Assembly (NCBI RefSeq): GCF_003054325.1
Contig: NZ_QBKU01000002.1
Span: forward strand, 248,001-312,000
Length of the DNA: 64,000 bases
From: Sulfitobacter mediterraneus
GTDB taxonomy: Bacteria; Pseudomonadota; Alphaproteobacteria; Rhodobacterales; Rhodobacteraceae
Reading direction: 5' to 3'
The translations under genes were made by a program, and so were the position numbers. The notes under the pieces are model-generated. The model was not told the origin of the DNA. It saw nothing but the letters and a program-made list of their open reading frames with translations, and searched no databases. Positions 11,335 to 20,915 of the stretch are shown here, one piece after another (position 1 is the stretch's first letter; every line of letters starts with the position of its first letter).

Positions 11335-11338
11335 ATGC

Positions 11339-11740
11339 TCACTTCGCTTTCAGTAACGAACCGATCCGGCTCGATTTTTGAATCTCTGCACGTCCTAGCG
11401 CACAATAGCTTTGCGGGTCAGAAGTATCGACCCCCTTTGCCTTGAAAAACGCCCTTCCACGGGCACGCATCCGGTCTTTTTCGGCCTCGCTGTCCACGTA
11501 GGCGTCGATCTCTGCCTCGGAATAGCCAAGCGCCCGCGCCTGGGCCTTCAGATCCCAAACATAACTGACCGCTTTGAGCATCCGCGCCGAGATCGTAGGG
11601 CAGGTTTTGCGGATCCGGTCAGCAATTCCAAGATCAAGCAGCGCATCATCAATCACAGCCACCTCCCGCAGTGGGGGCTTGGCCATGGCGGGCGCCGCCA
11701 TCAAACTCAATCCAGTTATTGCAATCACGATAAATCGCAT
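11339..11740 (-). CDS. DUF5333-family secreted protein
   Basis: A 133-residue protein with a clear Sec signal peptide ([21 protein letters not shown], cleavage after AMA at about residue 20). The mature part is charged and helical with two Cys (KTCPTI and SYCALGR) that could form a disulfide. It resembles the DUF5333 family, found in Rhodobacterales next to nuoG; I assign this from memory of the family. The ATG follows GAGGAGAAG. Function unknown; periplasmic location is predicted. Confidence 0.8.
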   Translation of the reverse strand: MRFIVIAITGLSLMAAPAMAKPPLREVAVIDDALLDLGIADRIRKTCPTISARMLKAVSYVWDLKAQARALGYSEAEIDAYVDSEAEKDRMRARGRAFFKAKGVDTSDPQSYCALGRAEIQKSSRIGSLLKAK

Positions 11741-11859
11741 TCTTACTTCTCCTCATGTGGTGCGGGCAAACGGGCCCGCCTTGCACATGCGGTTTTGGTG
11801 TCTGATAGGCAATAACATCACAAAATGCAAAGCCTCAGGCGGGTTTTACGCGCCAAATT

Positions 11860-12186
11860 TTACTGTGGGCAACGGCCGCTGAAAATCAGCCGGTCATCCA
11901 CAATTCTCAACTCCTCTGCGGGGGTGTCCGGCCCAACCGTCCATTCGATGTCGGAGGTGCCATAAAAGCGCACACAATGCGAGATCGCCGCGTGCTCACC
12001 CGCCTGCCGCGCGCCCTCTACCGATTGGGAGGCGTCGCGCACTGTCACAGTGAAAACATCCAGCTGTTTGTCCACCTTCGCCACCTTGGTGCGATAATAG
12101 AACCCCTCGAACGGGGTCAGCTTGTCCTTGTTCGTACAGCCCGCCAAAAGTGCGACAACCATCAAGGCCGGAACAATTATCTTCAT
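11860..12186 (-). CDS. Small lipoprotein in the nuo operon
   Basis: A 108-residue predicted lipoprotein with a lipobox LLAGC (Cys about residue 16) after a hydrophobic leader. The mature part contains a second pair of Cys (AISHCVRF and SGRCPQ near the C-terminus) that could be disulfide bonded. The ATG follows GGAGAA. It lies 1 nt after the stop of a possible 22-codon ORF. About 119 nt without a recognisable gene separates it from the DUF5333 gene. Not recognised as a named family. The second half shows beta-rich character, and it may be related to the other operon lipoprotein in role but not in visible sequence. Confidence 0.78.
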   Translation of the reverse strand: MKIIVPALMVVALLAGCTNKDKLTPFEGFYYRTKVAKVDKQLDVFTVTVRDASQSVEGARQAGEHAAISHCVRFYGTSDIEWTVGPDTPAEELRIVDDRLIFSGRCPQ

Positions 12187-12187
12187 C

Positions 12188-12256
12188 TTACTTCTCCGCC
12201 AGAATACGAAGAGGCCGCAGCCCCCGCATCATCTTATGTTGCCCGCTCATCGTCAT
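12188..12256 (-). CDS. Possible 22-codon ORF coupled to the DUF3291 gene
   Basis: The stop of the DUF3291 gene overlaps an ATG (TGATG), which opens a 22-codon frame: MTMSGQHKMMRG, then LRPLRILAEK. It stops 1 nt before the next lipoprotein gene, so it fills the gap exactly. The product would be short and basic. Coupling and exact fit argue for it, but its size makes chance likely, and it may only serve to carry ribosomes to the next gene. Confidence 0.35.
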   Translation of the reverse strand: MTMSGQHKMMRGLRPLRILAEK

Positions 12257-12762
12257 CACGCCGCCTGCCCCGTACCGCAAGCCTTGGTTTTCCAAAGCTC
12301 TGCGGATTTGATCGATGACCAGCCAAAGGCAAAATCGCTTTCGCCGTTTTTTTCCAGATGGCGGAACCGTTCCATCGCTTCGGCCATGGTCGGTTGATGC
12401 CCCTCTGGCACCCACCACATCACAAACCGCATTGCCGCGCCCATGTCGTACCATTCGTCTTTACGGTCATAAAACCGTTTGTGGACCGTGTTCCAGACGA
12501 AATGTTCAAGCGTTTCAACGCTTTCCCAAACAGAAAGGGTCGAGGCCATGCGCGGGTTGCCACCCATCGCGCCCTCTGGGTCATTCTGTTCGCTGTCCAT
12601 GGTTTCTTCGTTCATCATCCAGACAAAACCGGGTGCGCGTTGCGCAACCCCATTGACCAGATCCAGCCCATTCACAAAGTCCTGCACCCTTGGATCATCC
12701 CAATCGTATTTGAGAATGCCCAGGTTCAGCTCTGCGAGATGATGACCGGCAGGGTGTTTCAT
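12256..12762 (-). CDS. DUF3291 domain protein
   Basis: A 168-residue soluble protein matching the DUF3291 family (dimeric alpha-beta-barrel-like): an N-terminal HHLAELNLGILKYDWDDPRV strand-turn, a central TLSVWESVETLEHFVWNTVH, and FYDRKDEWYDMGAAMRFVMWWVPEGHQPT, an aromatic-rich segment typical of the family. Function unknown in general; related dimeric alpha-beta barrels include monooxygenases. It starts 4 nt after the MAPEG gene and is presumably cotranscribed with complex I. Confidence 0.85.
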   Translation of the reverse strand: MKHPAGHHLAELNLGILKYDWDDPRVQDFVNGLDLVNGVAQRAPGFVWMMNEETMDSEQNDPEGAMGGNPRMASTLSVWESVETLEHFVWNTVHKRFYDRKDEWYDMGAAMRFVMWWVPEGHQPTMAEAMERFRHLEKNGESDFAFGWSSIKSAELWKTKACGTGQAA

Positions 12763-12766
12763 CAGA

Positions 12767-13174
12767 TCAAAGCACCGCCACTACGGCAAGAACAGCCAAG
12801 GCCAACATGCAGAACCAACCCACTGCGAAACAGGTCGATCGCAGACTCTGGTTTTCGGTTTTGATGTGCACGATCGCCATGGCGATCCGCGCCACAATAA
12901 ACAACGAGGCCAGAAGATTGACCCAGAACGCAGGCGCGCCAGCCAGCATTGCAGCGACGGTCGCAGCCACAAACGGGCCGGAGTTTTCAACCGCGTTCAT
13001 AAACGCCCGTTCGCGGCGGTAGACTACATCGGAATAATCCCGCTTGGGCTTGCCGCACTCACAACGTTTCTCGGCGGACCGGCCCATGGTCGATGCCCCG
13101 GCCAGCAGCGCCACAATCACCGACCAAAGTGCCAAGGACAGGATGGCGTGGCTATACTCTGAAAAGCCTTCCAT
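12767..13174 (-). CDS. MAPEG-family membrane protein
   Basis: A 135-residue protein with four predicted helices. The MAPEG pattern is visible: a loop with YRRERAFMNAVENSGPFV, containing the conserved Arg, Asn and Glu of helix 2, and a later VARIAMAIVHI helix. MAPEG members are glutathione transferases or peroxidases of membranes in eukaryotes; bacterial ones are mostly uncharacterised. A cytoplasmic loop has CECGKPKRDY, two Cys close together. The start overlaps the nuoF stop by one base (TAATG), so it is coupled to complex I translation. Confidence 0.85.
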   Translation of the reverse strand: MEGFSEYSHAILSLALWSVIVALLAGASTMGRSAEKRCECGKPKRDYSDVVYRRERAFMNAVENSGPFVAATVAAMLAGAPAFWVNLLASLFIVARIAMAIVHIKTENQSLRSTCFAVGWFCMLALAVLAVVAVL

Positions 13175-14469
13175 TATTCTGCCGCCACTGCTGAAACGCG
13201 CCCGGTGCGCTTGTGCTTGATCCGGTCTTCGATCTCGTCACGGAAGTGACGGATCAAACCCTGAATGGGCCATGCCGCCGCATCCCCCAGCGCACAGATC
13301 GTGTGGCCTTCGACCTGTTTGGTCACATCCAGCAGCATGTCGATCTCTTCGGGTTCCGCATCGCCTGTGACCAGACGGTCCATGACCCGCATCATCCAGC
13401 CCGTGCCCTCGCGGCAGGGCGTACACTGGCCGCAGCTTTCGTGCTTGTAGAACTTCGACAACCGCCAGATCGCTTTGATCACATCGGTGGAATTGTCCAT
13501 CACGATGACCGCCGCCGTGCCAAGGCCCGACCGTTGTTCGCGCAGATAGTCAAAGTCCATGATCGCGTCTTTCATCTGCGCACCTGGGATCATCGGCACC
13601 GACGACCCGCCCGGGATCACCGCCTTGAGATTGTCCCAACCGCCGCGAATACCGCCGCAATGGGTCTCGATCAGTTCTTCAAAGGAAATCGACATCGCCT
13701 CTTCAACCACACAAGGGTTGTTGACGTGGCCCGAGATCGCAAACAGCTTGGTGCCCGCATTGTTCGGACGGCCAAAACCGGCAAACCATTCTGGCCCGCG
13801 CCGCAGAATCGTTGGCACAACCGCGATCGATTCCACGTTGTTCACCGTGGTCGGGCACCCATAAAGGCCCGCGCCCGCAGGGAACGGCGGCTTCATCCGC
13901 GGCATGCCCTTTTTGCCCTCAAGGCTTTCCAGCAGTGCAGTTTCTTCACCGCAGATATAGGCACCAGCCCCGTGATGCAGATAGATGTCAAAATCCCAAC
14001 CGGATTTTGACGCGTTCTTGCCGACAAGACCAGCGTCATACGCCTCATCAATCGCGGCTTGCAGCGCTTCACGCTCGCGGATGTATTCCCCGCGAATGTA
14101 GATGTAACAGGCGTTGGCGTTCATCGCGAAACTGGCGATCAGACAGCCTTCGATCAGCGTATGCGGATCATGGCGCATGATCTCACGGTCTTTGCAGGTG
14201 CCCGGCTCGGATTCGTCCGCGTTGATCACCAGATAGGCAGGACGGCCATCACTTTCTTTGGGCATAAAGGACCATTTCAAACCGGTGGGGAAACCCGCAC
14301 CGCCGCGCCCGCGCAGGCCGGAGGTTTTCATCTGGTCGATGATCCAGTCGCGGCCTTTCTTGATGATGCCCGCCGTGCCATCCCAATGGCCACGCGCCTG
14401 TGCGCCCTTAAGGGTACGGTCATGCATCCCGTAGATGTTGGTAAAGATGCGGTCTTGGTCCTGAAGCAT
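13174..14469 (-). CDS. nuoF: NADH-quinone oxidoreductase subunit F
   Basis: NADH-oxidising flavin subunit, 431 residues. FMN- and NADH-binding Gly-rich stretches are present ([15 protein letters not shown] near residues 53-67, and [18 protein letters not shown] further on). The N3 4Fe-4S cluster ligands are in [15 protein letters not shown] and the later HTICALGDA. Together with NuoE and NuoG it forms the NADH dehydrogenase module. Confidence 0.97.
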   Translation of the reverse strand: MLQDQDRIFTNIYGMHDRTLKGAQARGHWDGTAGIIKKGRDWIIDQMKTSGLRGRGGAGFPTGLKWSFMPKESDGRPAYLVINADESEPGTCKDREIMRHDPHTLIEGCLIASFAMNANACYIYIRGEYIREREALQAAIDEAYDAGLVGKNASKSGWDFDIYLHHGAGAYICGEETALLESLEGKKGMPRMKPPFPAGAGLYGCPTTVNNVESIAVVPTILRRGPEWFAGFGRPNNAGTKLFAISGHVNNPCVVEEAMSISFEELIETHCGGIRGGWDNLKAVIPGGSSVPMIPGAQMKDAIMDFDYLREQRSGLGTAAVIVMDNSTDVIKAIWRLSKFYKHESCGQCTPCREGTGWMMRVMDRLVTGDAEPEEIDMLLDVTKQVEGHTICALGDAAAWPIQGLIRHFRDEIEDRIKHKRTGRVSAVAAE

Positions 14470-14479
14470 AACTGCCTAC

Positions 14480-14710
14480 CTACTCACTTGCTTTGGCGGC
14501 CCGCCGGGCCTGCCATATCTGATAAATCACAACCAACGCCCAAAAGAGCGCGGCCAAAGCTGCAAAATCGAACAAAAGCGCATAGCGCCCCGGCAGCCCC
14601 AAAGCAGGCCCCGCCCATTGCGCGATAATCCAAAGCACCATCGTCACGGCAATGACCAGAGCAACACTCTGGCCCTTGCGTGCAATCGCTTTGTCTGTCT
14701 CAACGCTCAT
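14480..14710 (-). CDS. DUF5337-family small membrane protein
   Basis: A 76-residue protein with two hydrophobic helices (about residues 15-33 and 43-63) separated by a short Pro/Gly loop and ending in a basic tail (WQARRAAKASE). It resembles DUF5337, a small membrane family found beside nuoF in Rhodobacterales. It is 10 nt upstream of nuoF and 17 nt behind the HhH protein gene. Function unknown; location in the cytoplasmic membrane is predicted. Confidence 0.8.
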   Translation of the reverse strand: MSVETDKAIARKGQSVALVIAVTMVLWIIAQWAGPALGLPGRYALLFDFAALAALFWALVVIYQIWQARRAAKASE

Positions 14711-14727
14711 CTGCGGGACGCTCCGGT

Positions 14728-15609
14728 CTATTTCTTCTTACGCTTCGAGAACTCTGTCTCGCCGCCTTTGGCCAGAATTTTGGCCTGGCTGATCCAATCG
14801 TCCCGTTCAATCCGGCCTTTGAAACGCAGGCGGTCATCGACCCAAGCGATCTCTTTCTTGCGCAAGCCCGCCACCTGATCGTAGTGCCAGATGCCCATTT
14901 CGTTCAGGGTTTGCTCCAACTTGGGGCCAACGCCGCTGATCAGTTTGAGATCATCCGCACCGGTTGCACGCGGCGCAGTCATCAATTCGGGTTTGCCATC
15001 CGCCGCAACAGCGGCACGTTTGGGCTTGGCGGCGGATGCGGTGGCTGCCTTGGGTTTGGCAGCCGCCTTTGGCTTTGCCGCAGCTTTGGGTTTGGCTGCC
15101 GCTTTGGGTTTCGCCGGCGCCTTGGGCTTGGCCGCCGCCTTGGGTTTCGCATTTGCCTTGGGTTTGGCAGTGGCCTTGGGCTTGGCCGCTGCTGCCGGTT
15201 TGGCAGTTGCCGCATCGGGTGCGGCTGCTGCGGGGGCTGCTTCATCGGCCGGGCTGGTCTCTGGCGCATCATCCACCAAATCCACAGCCTTGGCCGGGGC
15301 CGCATGGGCGGTTGCAGCGGCAGAGGAGGCAGCCGGCGCCGCAGAGGTTGTGGTGTCCGTGCTGGCTGCGCTGGCCGCAGAGACGGATGTCGCTGCTGGA
15401 CCTGAGGCAGAGGCATTGCCGCTGCTGCTACAGCGGAACTGGATCAACAAATAGCCGAGAATGATCGCAATCACGATCCCTGCAAACACCGATGAAAGGA
15501 ACGACCAGCCCGCCAGAGCCAGCAGCAGCAGTGCACAGATCACGCCGCCCACGGCACCCATGATCCAACAGTTACGCGCGCAATCGGCGCCGTCTGTGTT
15601 ATCTGTCAT
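14728..15609 (-). CDS. Membrane-anchored helix-hairpin-helix protein with AKP repeats, next to nuoE
   Basis: A 293-residue protein in three parts. Two close hydrophobic segments (about 16-34 and 38-58) anchor it. A long Ala/Pro/Lys region follows, with about nine copies of a six-residue AKPKAx unit at 137-198. The C-terminal domain (about 217-293) has a helix-hairpin-helix signature ISGVGPKLEQTLNEMGI and ends in a basic tail. This domain is closely similar to the C-terminus of the neighbouring NuoE. HhH folds often bind DNA non-specifically, but here the membrane anchor and operon suggest a link to complex I. Known annotations call such proteins HhH or H3TH flap-endonuclease-like; no nuclease residues are evident. 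Function unknown. Confidence 0.82.
   Translation of the reverse strand: MTDNTDGADCARNCWIMGAVGGVICALLLLALAGWSFLSSVFAGIVIAIILGYLLIQFRCSSSGNASASGPAATSVSAASAASTDTTTSAAPAASSAAATAHAAPAKAVDLVDDAPETSPADEAAPAAAAPDAATAKPAAAAKPKATAKPKANAKPKAAAKPKAPAKPKAAAKPKAAAKPKAAAKPKAATASAAKPKRAAVAADGKPELMTAPRATGADDLKLISGVGPKLEQTLNEMGIWHYDQVAGLRKKEIAWVDDRLRFKGRIERDDWISQAKILAKGGETEFSKRKKK
15040..15200 (-). repeat. 18-bp tandem repeats coding AKPKAx
   Basis: Inside the HhH protein gene, about nine imperfect 18-bp units (plus-strand core GGGTTTGGC) code Ala-Lys-Pro-Lys-Ala-x. Codon variation between units shows it is an old array, although it could still change length by slippage or recombination. Confidence 0.8.
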
Positions 15610-15640
15610 TTTCGTCCCTCTTCCCGTTGTTTTTTATGTC

Positions 15641-16843
15641 TCAGTCTTTGTAGATATTCCCCTTGCTGGCCCGCGTGGAAAACTCTGTCTCCTCGCCTGC
15701 GGCCAGTCTAACCGCCTGTTCGACCCAATTGTCGCGGCTCACACGACCTTTGAAGCCTTCCAAATTCTCATCCACCCAAGCCACCGCCTGTGCGTCCCAC
15801 TTCGCAATCTGGTCGTAGTGGAAATAACCCATGGTGTTCAGCAAACCCTCAAGCTTAGGTCCGACACCTTTGATCATTTTCAGATCATCCGCGCCCGCCT
15901 TGCGCGGCGCTTTCATGGTGCGTGGCTTCTTACCCGCAGCCGGAGCAGCGTCAGCCTTGGCCGGTGCTGGCGCAACGCTGCCCGTCTTGGGCTTGGCTTT
16001 TGCCTTGGCTTTCGGCGCTTCGCCCGGTGTTTCGGAATGCTTGTCAGAGCTTTCGCCCACCGCGCGTTTGGACGCCGCGGGTTTTGCCGCCGCTTTGGTC
16101 TTTTTCGCCGCCGCAGGTTTCTTGTCCGCGTTTGCACCCTTGAGCCATGGGGTCAGCAACGGCACTTCGGTGCCATCAATGCGTTTAACGCTGTCGCCAA
16201 TGTCCACGGCCAGCTGCGCGCTGGCGTTGTATTGCGTCTTGCCGCTGTCATGACCCGTCAGGCTTGTCAGACCGCTAAGCGGTTCAGAGGCGTAACGCCC
16301 GTTTTGCGGGCCCGGAACCGGCACCTTGCCAGCAGACAGATCATCCAGCAGCGCAATCAGCTTGTCACGGGTCAGATCCTCGTAATAGTCCTTGCCGATC
16401 TGCGCCATCGGCGCATTGGCGCAGGCACCAAGGCATTCGACCTCTTCCCAGGAAAACTTGCCATCCGCCGACAGCTCGTGCGGGTTCGGTGCAATGCGTT
16501 CCTTGCACAGGCCAACCAGATCTTCGGCGCCGCAAATCATGCAGGTTGTGGTCCCGCAAATCTGGATATGCGCAACAGAGCCGACAGGCTGCAACTGGAA
16601 CATGAAGTAAAAGGTCGCGACCTCAAGCCCGCGAATATAGGCCAGGCCCAGCATGTCAGAGATATGCTCAATCGCCGGACGGCTGAGCCAGCCTTCCTGT
16701 TCCTGCGCACGCCACAGCAGCGGAATGATCGCGCTGGCCTGACGCCCTTCGGGGTATTTGGTCATCTGCGCTTCGGCCCATGCCTGATTGGCGGGGGTGA
16801 AGGCAAAGTTTTCTGGTTGTTCGTGGTGCAAACGGCGCAGCAT
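15641..16843 (-). CDS. nuoE: NADH-quinone oxidoreductase subunit E with C-terminal HhH extension
   Basis: Residues 1-235 are a normal NuoE (thioredoxin-like) with 2Fe-2S N1a ligands C96, C101, C137 and C141. It then continues far past the usual end (about 240 residues in Paracoccus-type homologues) with a low-complexity Ala/Lys/Pro linker (about 238-312) and a helix-hairpin-helix domain (about 317-400; [20 protein letters not shown]). Total length is 400. The extra domain is a near-copy of that in the adjacent membrane-anchored protein. The catalytic role in NADH oxidation is clear; the extension's role is unknown, perhaps contact with its neighbour, the membrane or nucleic acid. Confidence 0.94.
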   Translation of the reverse strand: MLRRLHHEQPENFAFTPANQAWAEAQMTKYPEGRQASAIIPLLWRAQEQEGWLSRPAIEHISDMLGLAYIRGLEVATFYFMFQLQPVGSVAHIQICGTTTCMICGAEDLVGLCKERIAPNPHELSADGKFSWEEVECLGACANAPMAQIGKDYYEDLTRDKLIALLDDLSAGKVPVPGPQNGRYASEPLSGLTSLTGHDSGKTQYNASAQLAVDIGDSVKRIDGTEVPLLTPWLKGANADKKPAAAKKTKAAAKPAASKRAVGESSDKHSETPGEAPKAKAKAKPKTGSVAPAPAKADAAPAAGKKPRTMKAPRKAGADDLKMIKGVGPKLEGLLNTMGYFHYDQIAKWDAQAVAWVDENLEGFKGRVSRDNWVEQAVRLAAGEETEFSTRASKGNIYKD

Positions 16844-16871
16844 AGTCTCTAGCTTTCGTTTGTTTGGCGGA

Positions 16872-16917
16872 CCGATGGCCCGCCATGAGTGTATTCAAAT
16901 AGGTGATGGGCCATCGG
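16872..16917. repeat. 10-bp inverted repeat between nuoD and nuoE
   Basis: CCGATGGCCC at 16872-16881 and its exact complement GGGCCATCGG at 16908-16917 enclose 26 nt. It would fold as a stem-loop in the mRNA in the 79-nt gap between nuoD and nuoE. There is no U-tract, so it is not a classic terminator. It may be a processing or stability element. Confidence 0.6.
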
Positions 16918-16922
16918 CCGCA

Positions 16923-18164
16923 TCAGCGGTCGATCTCCCCGAACACCACGTCCATGGTGCCGATGATCGCGGCAACATCGGCCAACTGGTGGCCTTTGCT
17001 GATGTGATCCATCGCCTGAAGATGCGGATAGCCCGGTGCGCGGATCTTGGCGCGGTAGGGTTTGTTGGATCCATCCGCCACAAGGAACACGCCAAACTCG
17101 CCTTTGGGCGCTTCGACGGCGCAATACACCTCGCCCGCTGGCACGTGGAACCCTTCGGTATAAAGCTTGAAGTGGTGGATCAGGCTTTCCATGTTGGTCT
17201 TCATCGCGGAGCGGGTTGGCGGGGTCAGTTTGCCCCGTGCCAGAATATCGCCCTTGCCCTCGGGCGCGCGCAACTTGGCAATCGCCTGATGGATGATGCT
17301 GACCGATTGGCGCATCTCTTCCATGCGGCAGAGGTAGCGGTCAAAACAATCGCCGTTCTTGCCAACCGGGATCTGGAAATCGAACTCGTCATAGCATTCA
17401 TAGGGCTGCGACCGGCGCAGATCCCATGCCATGCCAGAGCCGCGCACCATCACGCCGCTGAAGGCATAATCCAGAATGTCCTGTTCACTGACCACACCGA
17501 TATCAACGTTGCGCTGTTTGAAAATCCGGTTTTCGGTCAGCAACCCGTCAATATCCGCCAGCAGATTGGGGAATTCATTGGCCCAAGTCTCAATATCGTC
17601 GATCAGGTCTTCGGGCAGATCCTGATGCACACCGCCGGGGCGGAAGTAAGCTGCGTGCAAACGCGCGCCGCAGGCCCGCTCATAAAACACCATCAGCTTT
17701 TCGCGTTCCTCAAAACCCCAGAGCGGCGGCGTCAGCGCCCCCACGTCCAAGGCTTGCGTGGTCACGTTCAGCAGGTGGTTCAATACCCGGCCAATCTCGG
17801 AATAAAGCACCCGGATCAGGCTGGCGCGGCGTGGCACTTCGGTGCCGGTCAGCTTTTCAATGGCCAGACACCAGGCATGTTCCTGGTTCATCGGTGCCAC
17901 ATAATCCAGCCGGTCAAAATACGGCAGGTTTTGCAGATAGGTCCGGCTTTCCATCAGCTTTTCCGTGCCGCGGTGCAGCAGGCCGATGTGCGGATCACAG
18001 CGTTCTACAATCTCGCCGTCCAGTTCCAGCACCAGACGCAGAACCCCGTGCGCCGCAGGGTGTTGCGGGCCGAAGTTGATGTTGAAATTGCGGATCTTCT
18101 GTTCCCCGGTGACAGCATCGGTCGAGCCGTCATCATAGGTGTTCACGCGAATATCGCCGTCCAT
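16923..18164 (-). CDS. nuoD: NADH-quinone oxidoreductase subunit D
   Basis: 49-kDa-type subunit that forms the quinone-reduction site with NuoB; 413 residues. The conserved N-terminal loop [22 protein letters not shown] contains the His that contacts the quinone headgroup; [26 protein letters not shown] and the C-terminal [10 protein letters not shown] end are also typical. The ATG overlaps the stop of a 49-codon small gene (TAATG). It is separate from nuoC, as in other alphaproteobacteria. Confidence 0.97.
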   Translation of the reverse strand: MDGDIRVNTYDDGSTDAVTGEQKIRNFNINFGPQHPAAHGVLRLVLELDGEIVERCDPHIGLLHRGTEKLMESRTYLQNLPYFDRLDYVAPMNQEHAWCLAIEKLTGTEVPRRASLIRVLYSEIGRVLNHLLNVTTQALDVGALTPPLWGFEEREKLMVFYERACGARLHAAYFRPGGVHQDLPEDLIDDIETWANEFPNLLADIDGLLTENRIFKQRNVDIGVVSEQDILDYAFSGVMVRGSGMAWDLRRSQPYECYDEFDFQIPVGKNGDCFDRYLCRMEEMRQSVSIIHQAIAKLRAPEGKGDILARGKLTPPTRSAMKTNMESLIHHFKLYTEGFHVPAGEVYCAVEAPKGEFGVFLVADGSNKPYRAKIRAPGYPHLQAMDHISKGHQLADVAAIIGTMDVVFGEIDR

Positions 18165-18313
18165 TATTTCAGCACCTTCTTGTAAGGGTAGCTCCGGACA
18201 ATGATCCGATATGTGCTCCAGATAAGAACCGGGGCGAGAATAGTCACTGTCAATAGAAGCAAACCACCGCCAGTGAGAAGGAGAAGCAAGAAATAGTCCG
18301 AAATGGAGATCAT
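18164..18313 (-). CDS. 49-residue membrane micro-protein, last of three between nuoC and nuoD
   Basis: Reads [17 protein letters not shown], then one long hydrophobic helix (about residues 7-33) and a basic tail ending YPYKKVLK. It starts in a 4-nt ATGA overlap with the 41-codon ORF before it, and its stop overlaps the nuoD start (TAATG). A GAGGGGG-type Shine-Dalgarno lies before the ATG. Coupling on both sides and a well-formed TM helix with positive-inside tail support a real gene. No family recognised. Confidence 0.65.
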   Translation of the reverse strand: MISISDYFLLLLLTGGGLLLLTVTILAPVLIWSTYRIIVRSYPYKKVLK

Positions 18314-18435
18314 TTCCACCCCCTCGACCGCATGTGCCAGCCGCGCAATTCTTGCTCGCTTGTTTCCACAGGAATGGTCAATCTCTCTCTTTGCCCAAAC
18401 AGTTCGGCCATCATCTTTTCCAGAAACGCAATCAT
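18310..18435 (-). CDS. 41-residue micro-protein, middle of three between nuoC and nuoD
   Basis: Starts [20 protein letters not shown] and ends in a Trp/Arg-rich segment ([12 protein letters not shown]). No membrane segment; the first 20 residues could be an amphipathic helix. Its ATG overlaps the stop of the 57-codon ORF (TGATG) and its stop overlaps the next start by four bases (ATGA). It is the least hydrophobic and least certain of the three, supported mainly by the unbroken overlaps. Confidence 0.5.
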   Translation of the reverse strand: MIAFLEKMMAELFGQRERLTIPVETSEQELRGWHMRSRGWK

Positions 18436-18607
18436 CACAGTTTCTCCAACTCTTGCAGCTTGAGACCCATCCACCACAGCAAGGCAATTGTGCCAAGCGG
18501 GACAAGGCACACAGCCGCCCAGTATTTGTTGATGCCAAAGAATGGCAGCAGCTTGACCATCGGGATGGCGGTCAGTGCAGACAGGATCAACCACCAGATA
18601 CCGCCCA

Positions 18608-18608
<1 letters not shown>
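18435..18608 (-). CDS. 57-residue membrane micro-protein, first of three between nuoC and nuoD
   Basis: Reads MGGIWWLILSALTAIPMVKL and continues to a second hydrophobic helix rich in Ala, Leu and Trp, ending LKLQELEKL. Two helices are predicted (about 3-22 and 29-47) with a short loop FFGINKYW. The ATG overlaps the nuoC stop (TAATG), so ribosomes finishing nuoC could continue. Size and layout resemble small accessory membrane subunits, but no family is recognised. Role with complex I is inferred from position. Confidence 0.65.
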
Positions 18609-20090
<1,482 letters not shown>

Positions 20091-20158
20091 GGGGAGGCTC
20101 CTTTAGCTTGGCAGTCTTTGGATTGGTCAAAGACGCTGGCAGAACAGACTTGGAACGG

Positions 20159-20186
20159 GTTTAGCCAAGGTGGTGGTCAGGGTCAA
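20159..20186 (-). promoter_or_regulatory. Candidate promoter for the nuo operon
   Basis: In the 222-nt gap before nuoA the minus strand has TTGACC (20186-20181), a 16-nt spacer and CTAAAC (20164-20159). The -35 matches the alphaproteobacterial sigma-70 preference well; the -10 is weak. A second TTGACC at 20130-20125 would place transcription at the ribosome site and is less likely. Cotranscription from the upstream liu cluster cannot be excluded. Confidence 0.3.
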
Positions 20187-20312
20187 CGGGAGGATGGGTG
20201 GAAATGGCCTCAGATGGGCTGTTATCAGGCGCAATTGGATGGATATGGGGTGCCTCGCGCGGATTGACCGCAAGGGCTTGGCCGCGTTCGCGGTTTACCC
20301 CAGTGCAGTCGA

Positions 20313-20915
20313 TCAATCCGCAATCGTGCAATCTGGGTCCGCCAAACAGGCCCGGACCTTCTGGTACATCGTTTCAGAAAGCGGGAAATAAGCGTCACAC
20401 AGATCAGCGCGAATTTCGACCCAATCCCCCTGCCCCAATGACCGCATCATGCCAAACACCGGCTCATCAAACGCAGGCAGTGATCCGATGAACTGCTCTC
20501 GAACCGGCAAGTTAATGATCGTCTGTCTGGTCGAGAAGGGCTCGGCTGATCCGTTGTTCAGTCGCACGCCCGAAAATCGAATGGCACGCCGGTAGGTATA
20601 GGTGACATCAGCCTTAACTTCATCTGCCGCGGTGCCGGGATCGACCCAACGCGCAAACCGGGCATCGGCCTCGACCTCATGGGTAAACGGCCCGGATTTC
20701 ACCTTTTCAAAGACACCCCAGACCAGAAACGTCCCTTGTGCCAAATCGCGATGGGCCATAGCGAACCGCCGCACATAGTCATCCTTGGTTTGCGTGTCAG
20801 GATCTGCGCCATAGAAGGCCTCGGGGTATCGACAGCTCAAAGCGCTGGCAGGCACGGCGCAGATTACAGCGCCAAGCGCCGCGAGCAGACAAAGGGTCGC
20901 GCCCCTGCCCCTCAC
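20313..20915 (-). CDS. Secreted protein of unknown function
   Basis: A 200-residue protein with a signal peptide (hydrophobic LCLLAALGAVICAVPASA, cleavage about residue 26). The mature part starts SCRYPEAFYGADPDTQTKDD and has four Cys, including a C-terminal pair (VRACLADPDCTIAD), so disulfides are likely. It reads as a beta-rich periplasmic protein; I do not recognise the family. I chose the GTG that overlaps the liuC stop (GTGA), with AAGGCGG upstream; a TTG three codons earlier is possible. It is the last gene of the liu cluster, and its link to leucine metabolism is unclear. Confidence 0.72.
   Translation of the reverse strand: MRGRGATLCLLAALGAVICAVPASALSCRYPEAFYGADPDTQTKDDYVRRFAMAHRDLAQGTFLVWGVFEKVKSGPFTHEVEADARFARWVDPGTAADEVKADVTYTYRRAIRFSGVRLNNGSAEPFSTRQTIINLPVREQFIGSLPAFDEPVFGMMRSLGQGDWVEIRADLCDAYFPLSETMYQKVRACLADPDCTIAD

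Noticed and set aside
9271..11445. 724-codon plus-strand open frame opposite nuoG
   Set aside because: Shadow of high-GC codon bias; no family motifs, no ribosome site, and nuoG is certain on the other strand.
11741..11859. 21-codon minus-strand ORF (MLLPIRHQN...) between a lipoprotein gene and the DUF5333 gene
   Set aside because: No overlap with neighbours, weak ribosome site, could be chance; the interval also holds only a 6-bp hairpin.
12188..12454. 88-codon reading of the frame that contains the 22-codon ORF
   Set aside because: The longer form lies mostly inside DUF3291 in another frame; only the coupled C-terminal 22 codons are plausible.
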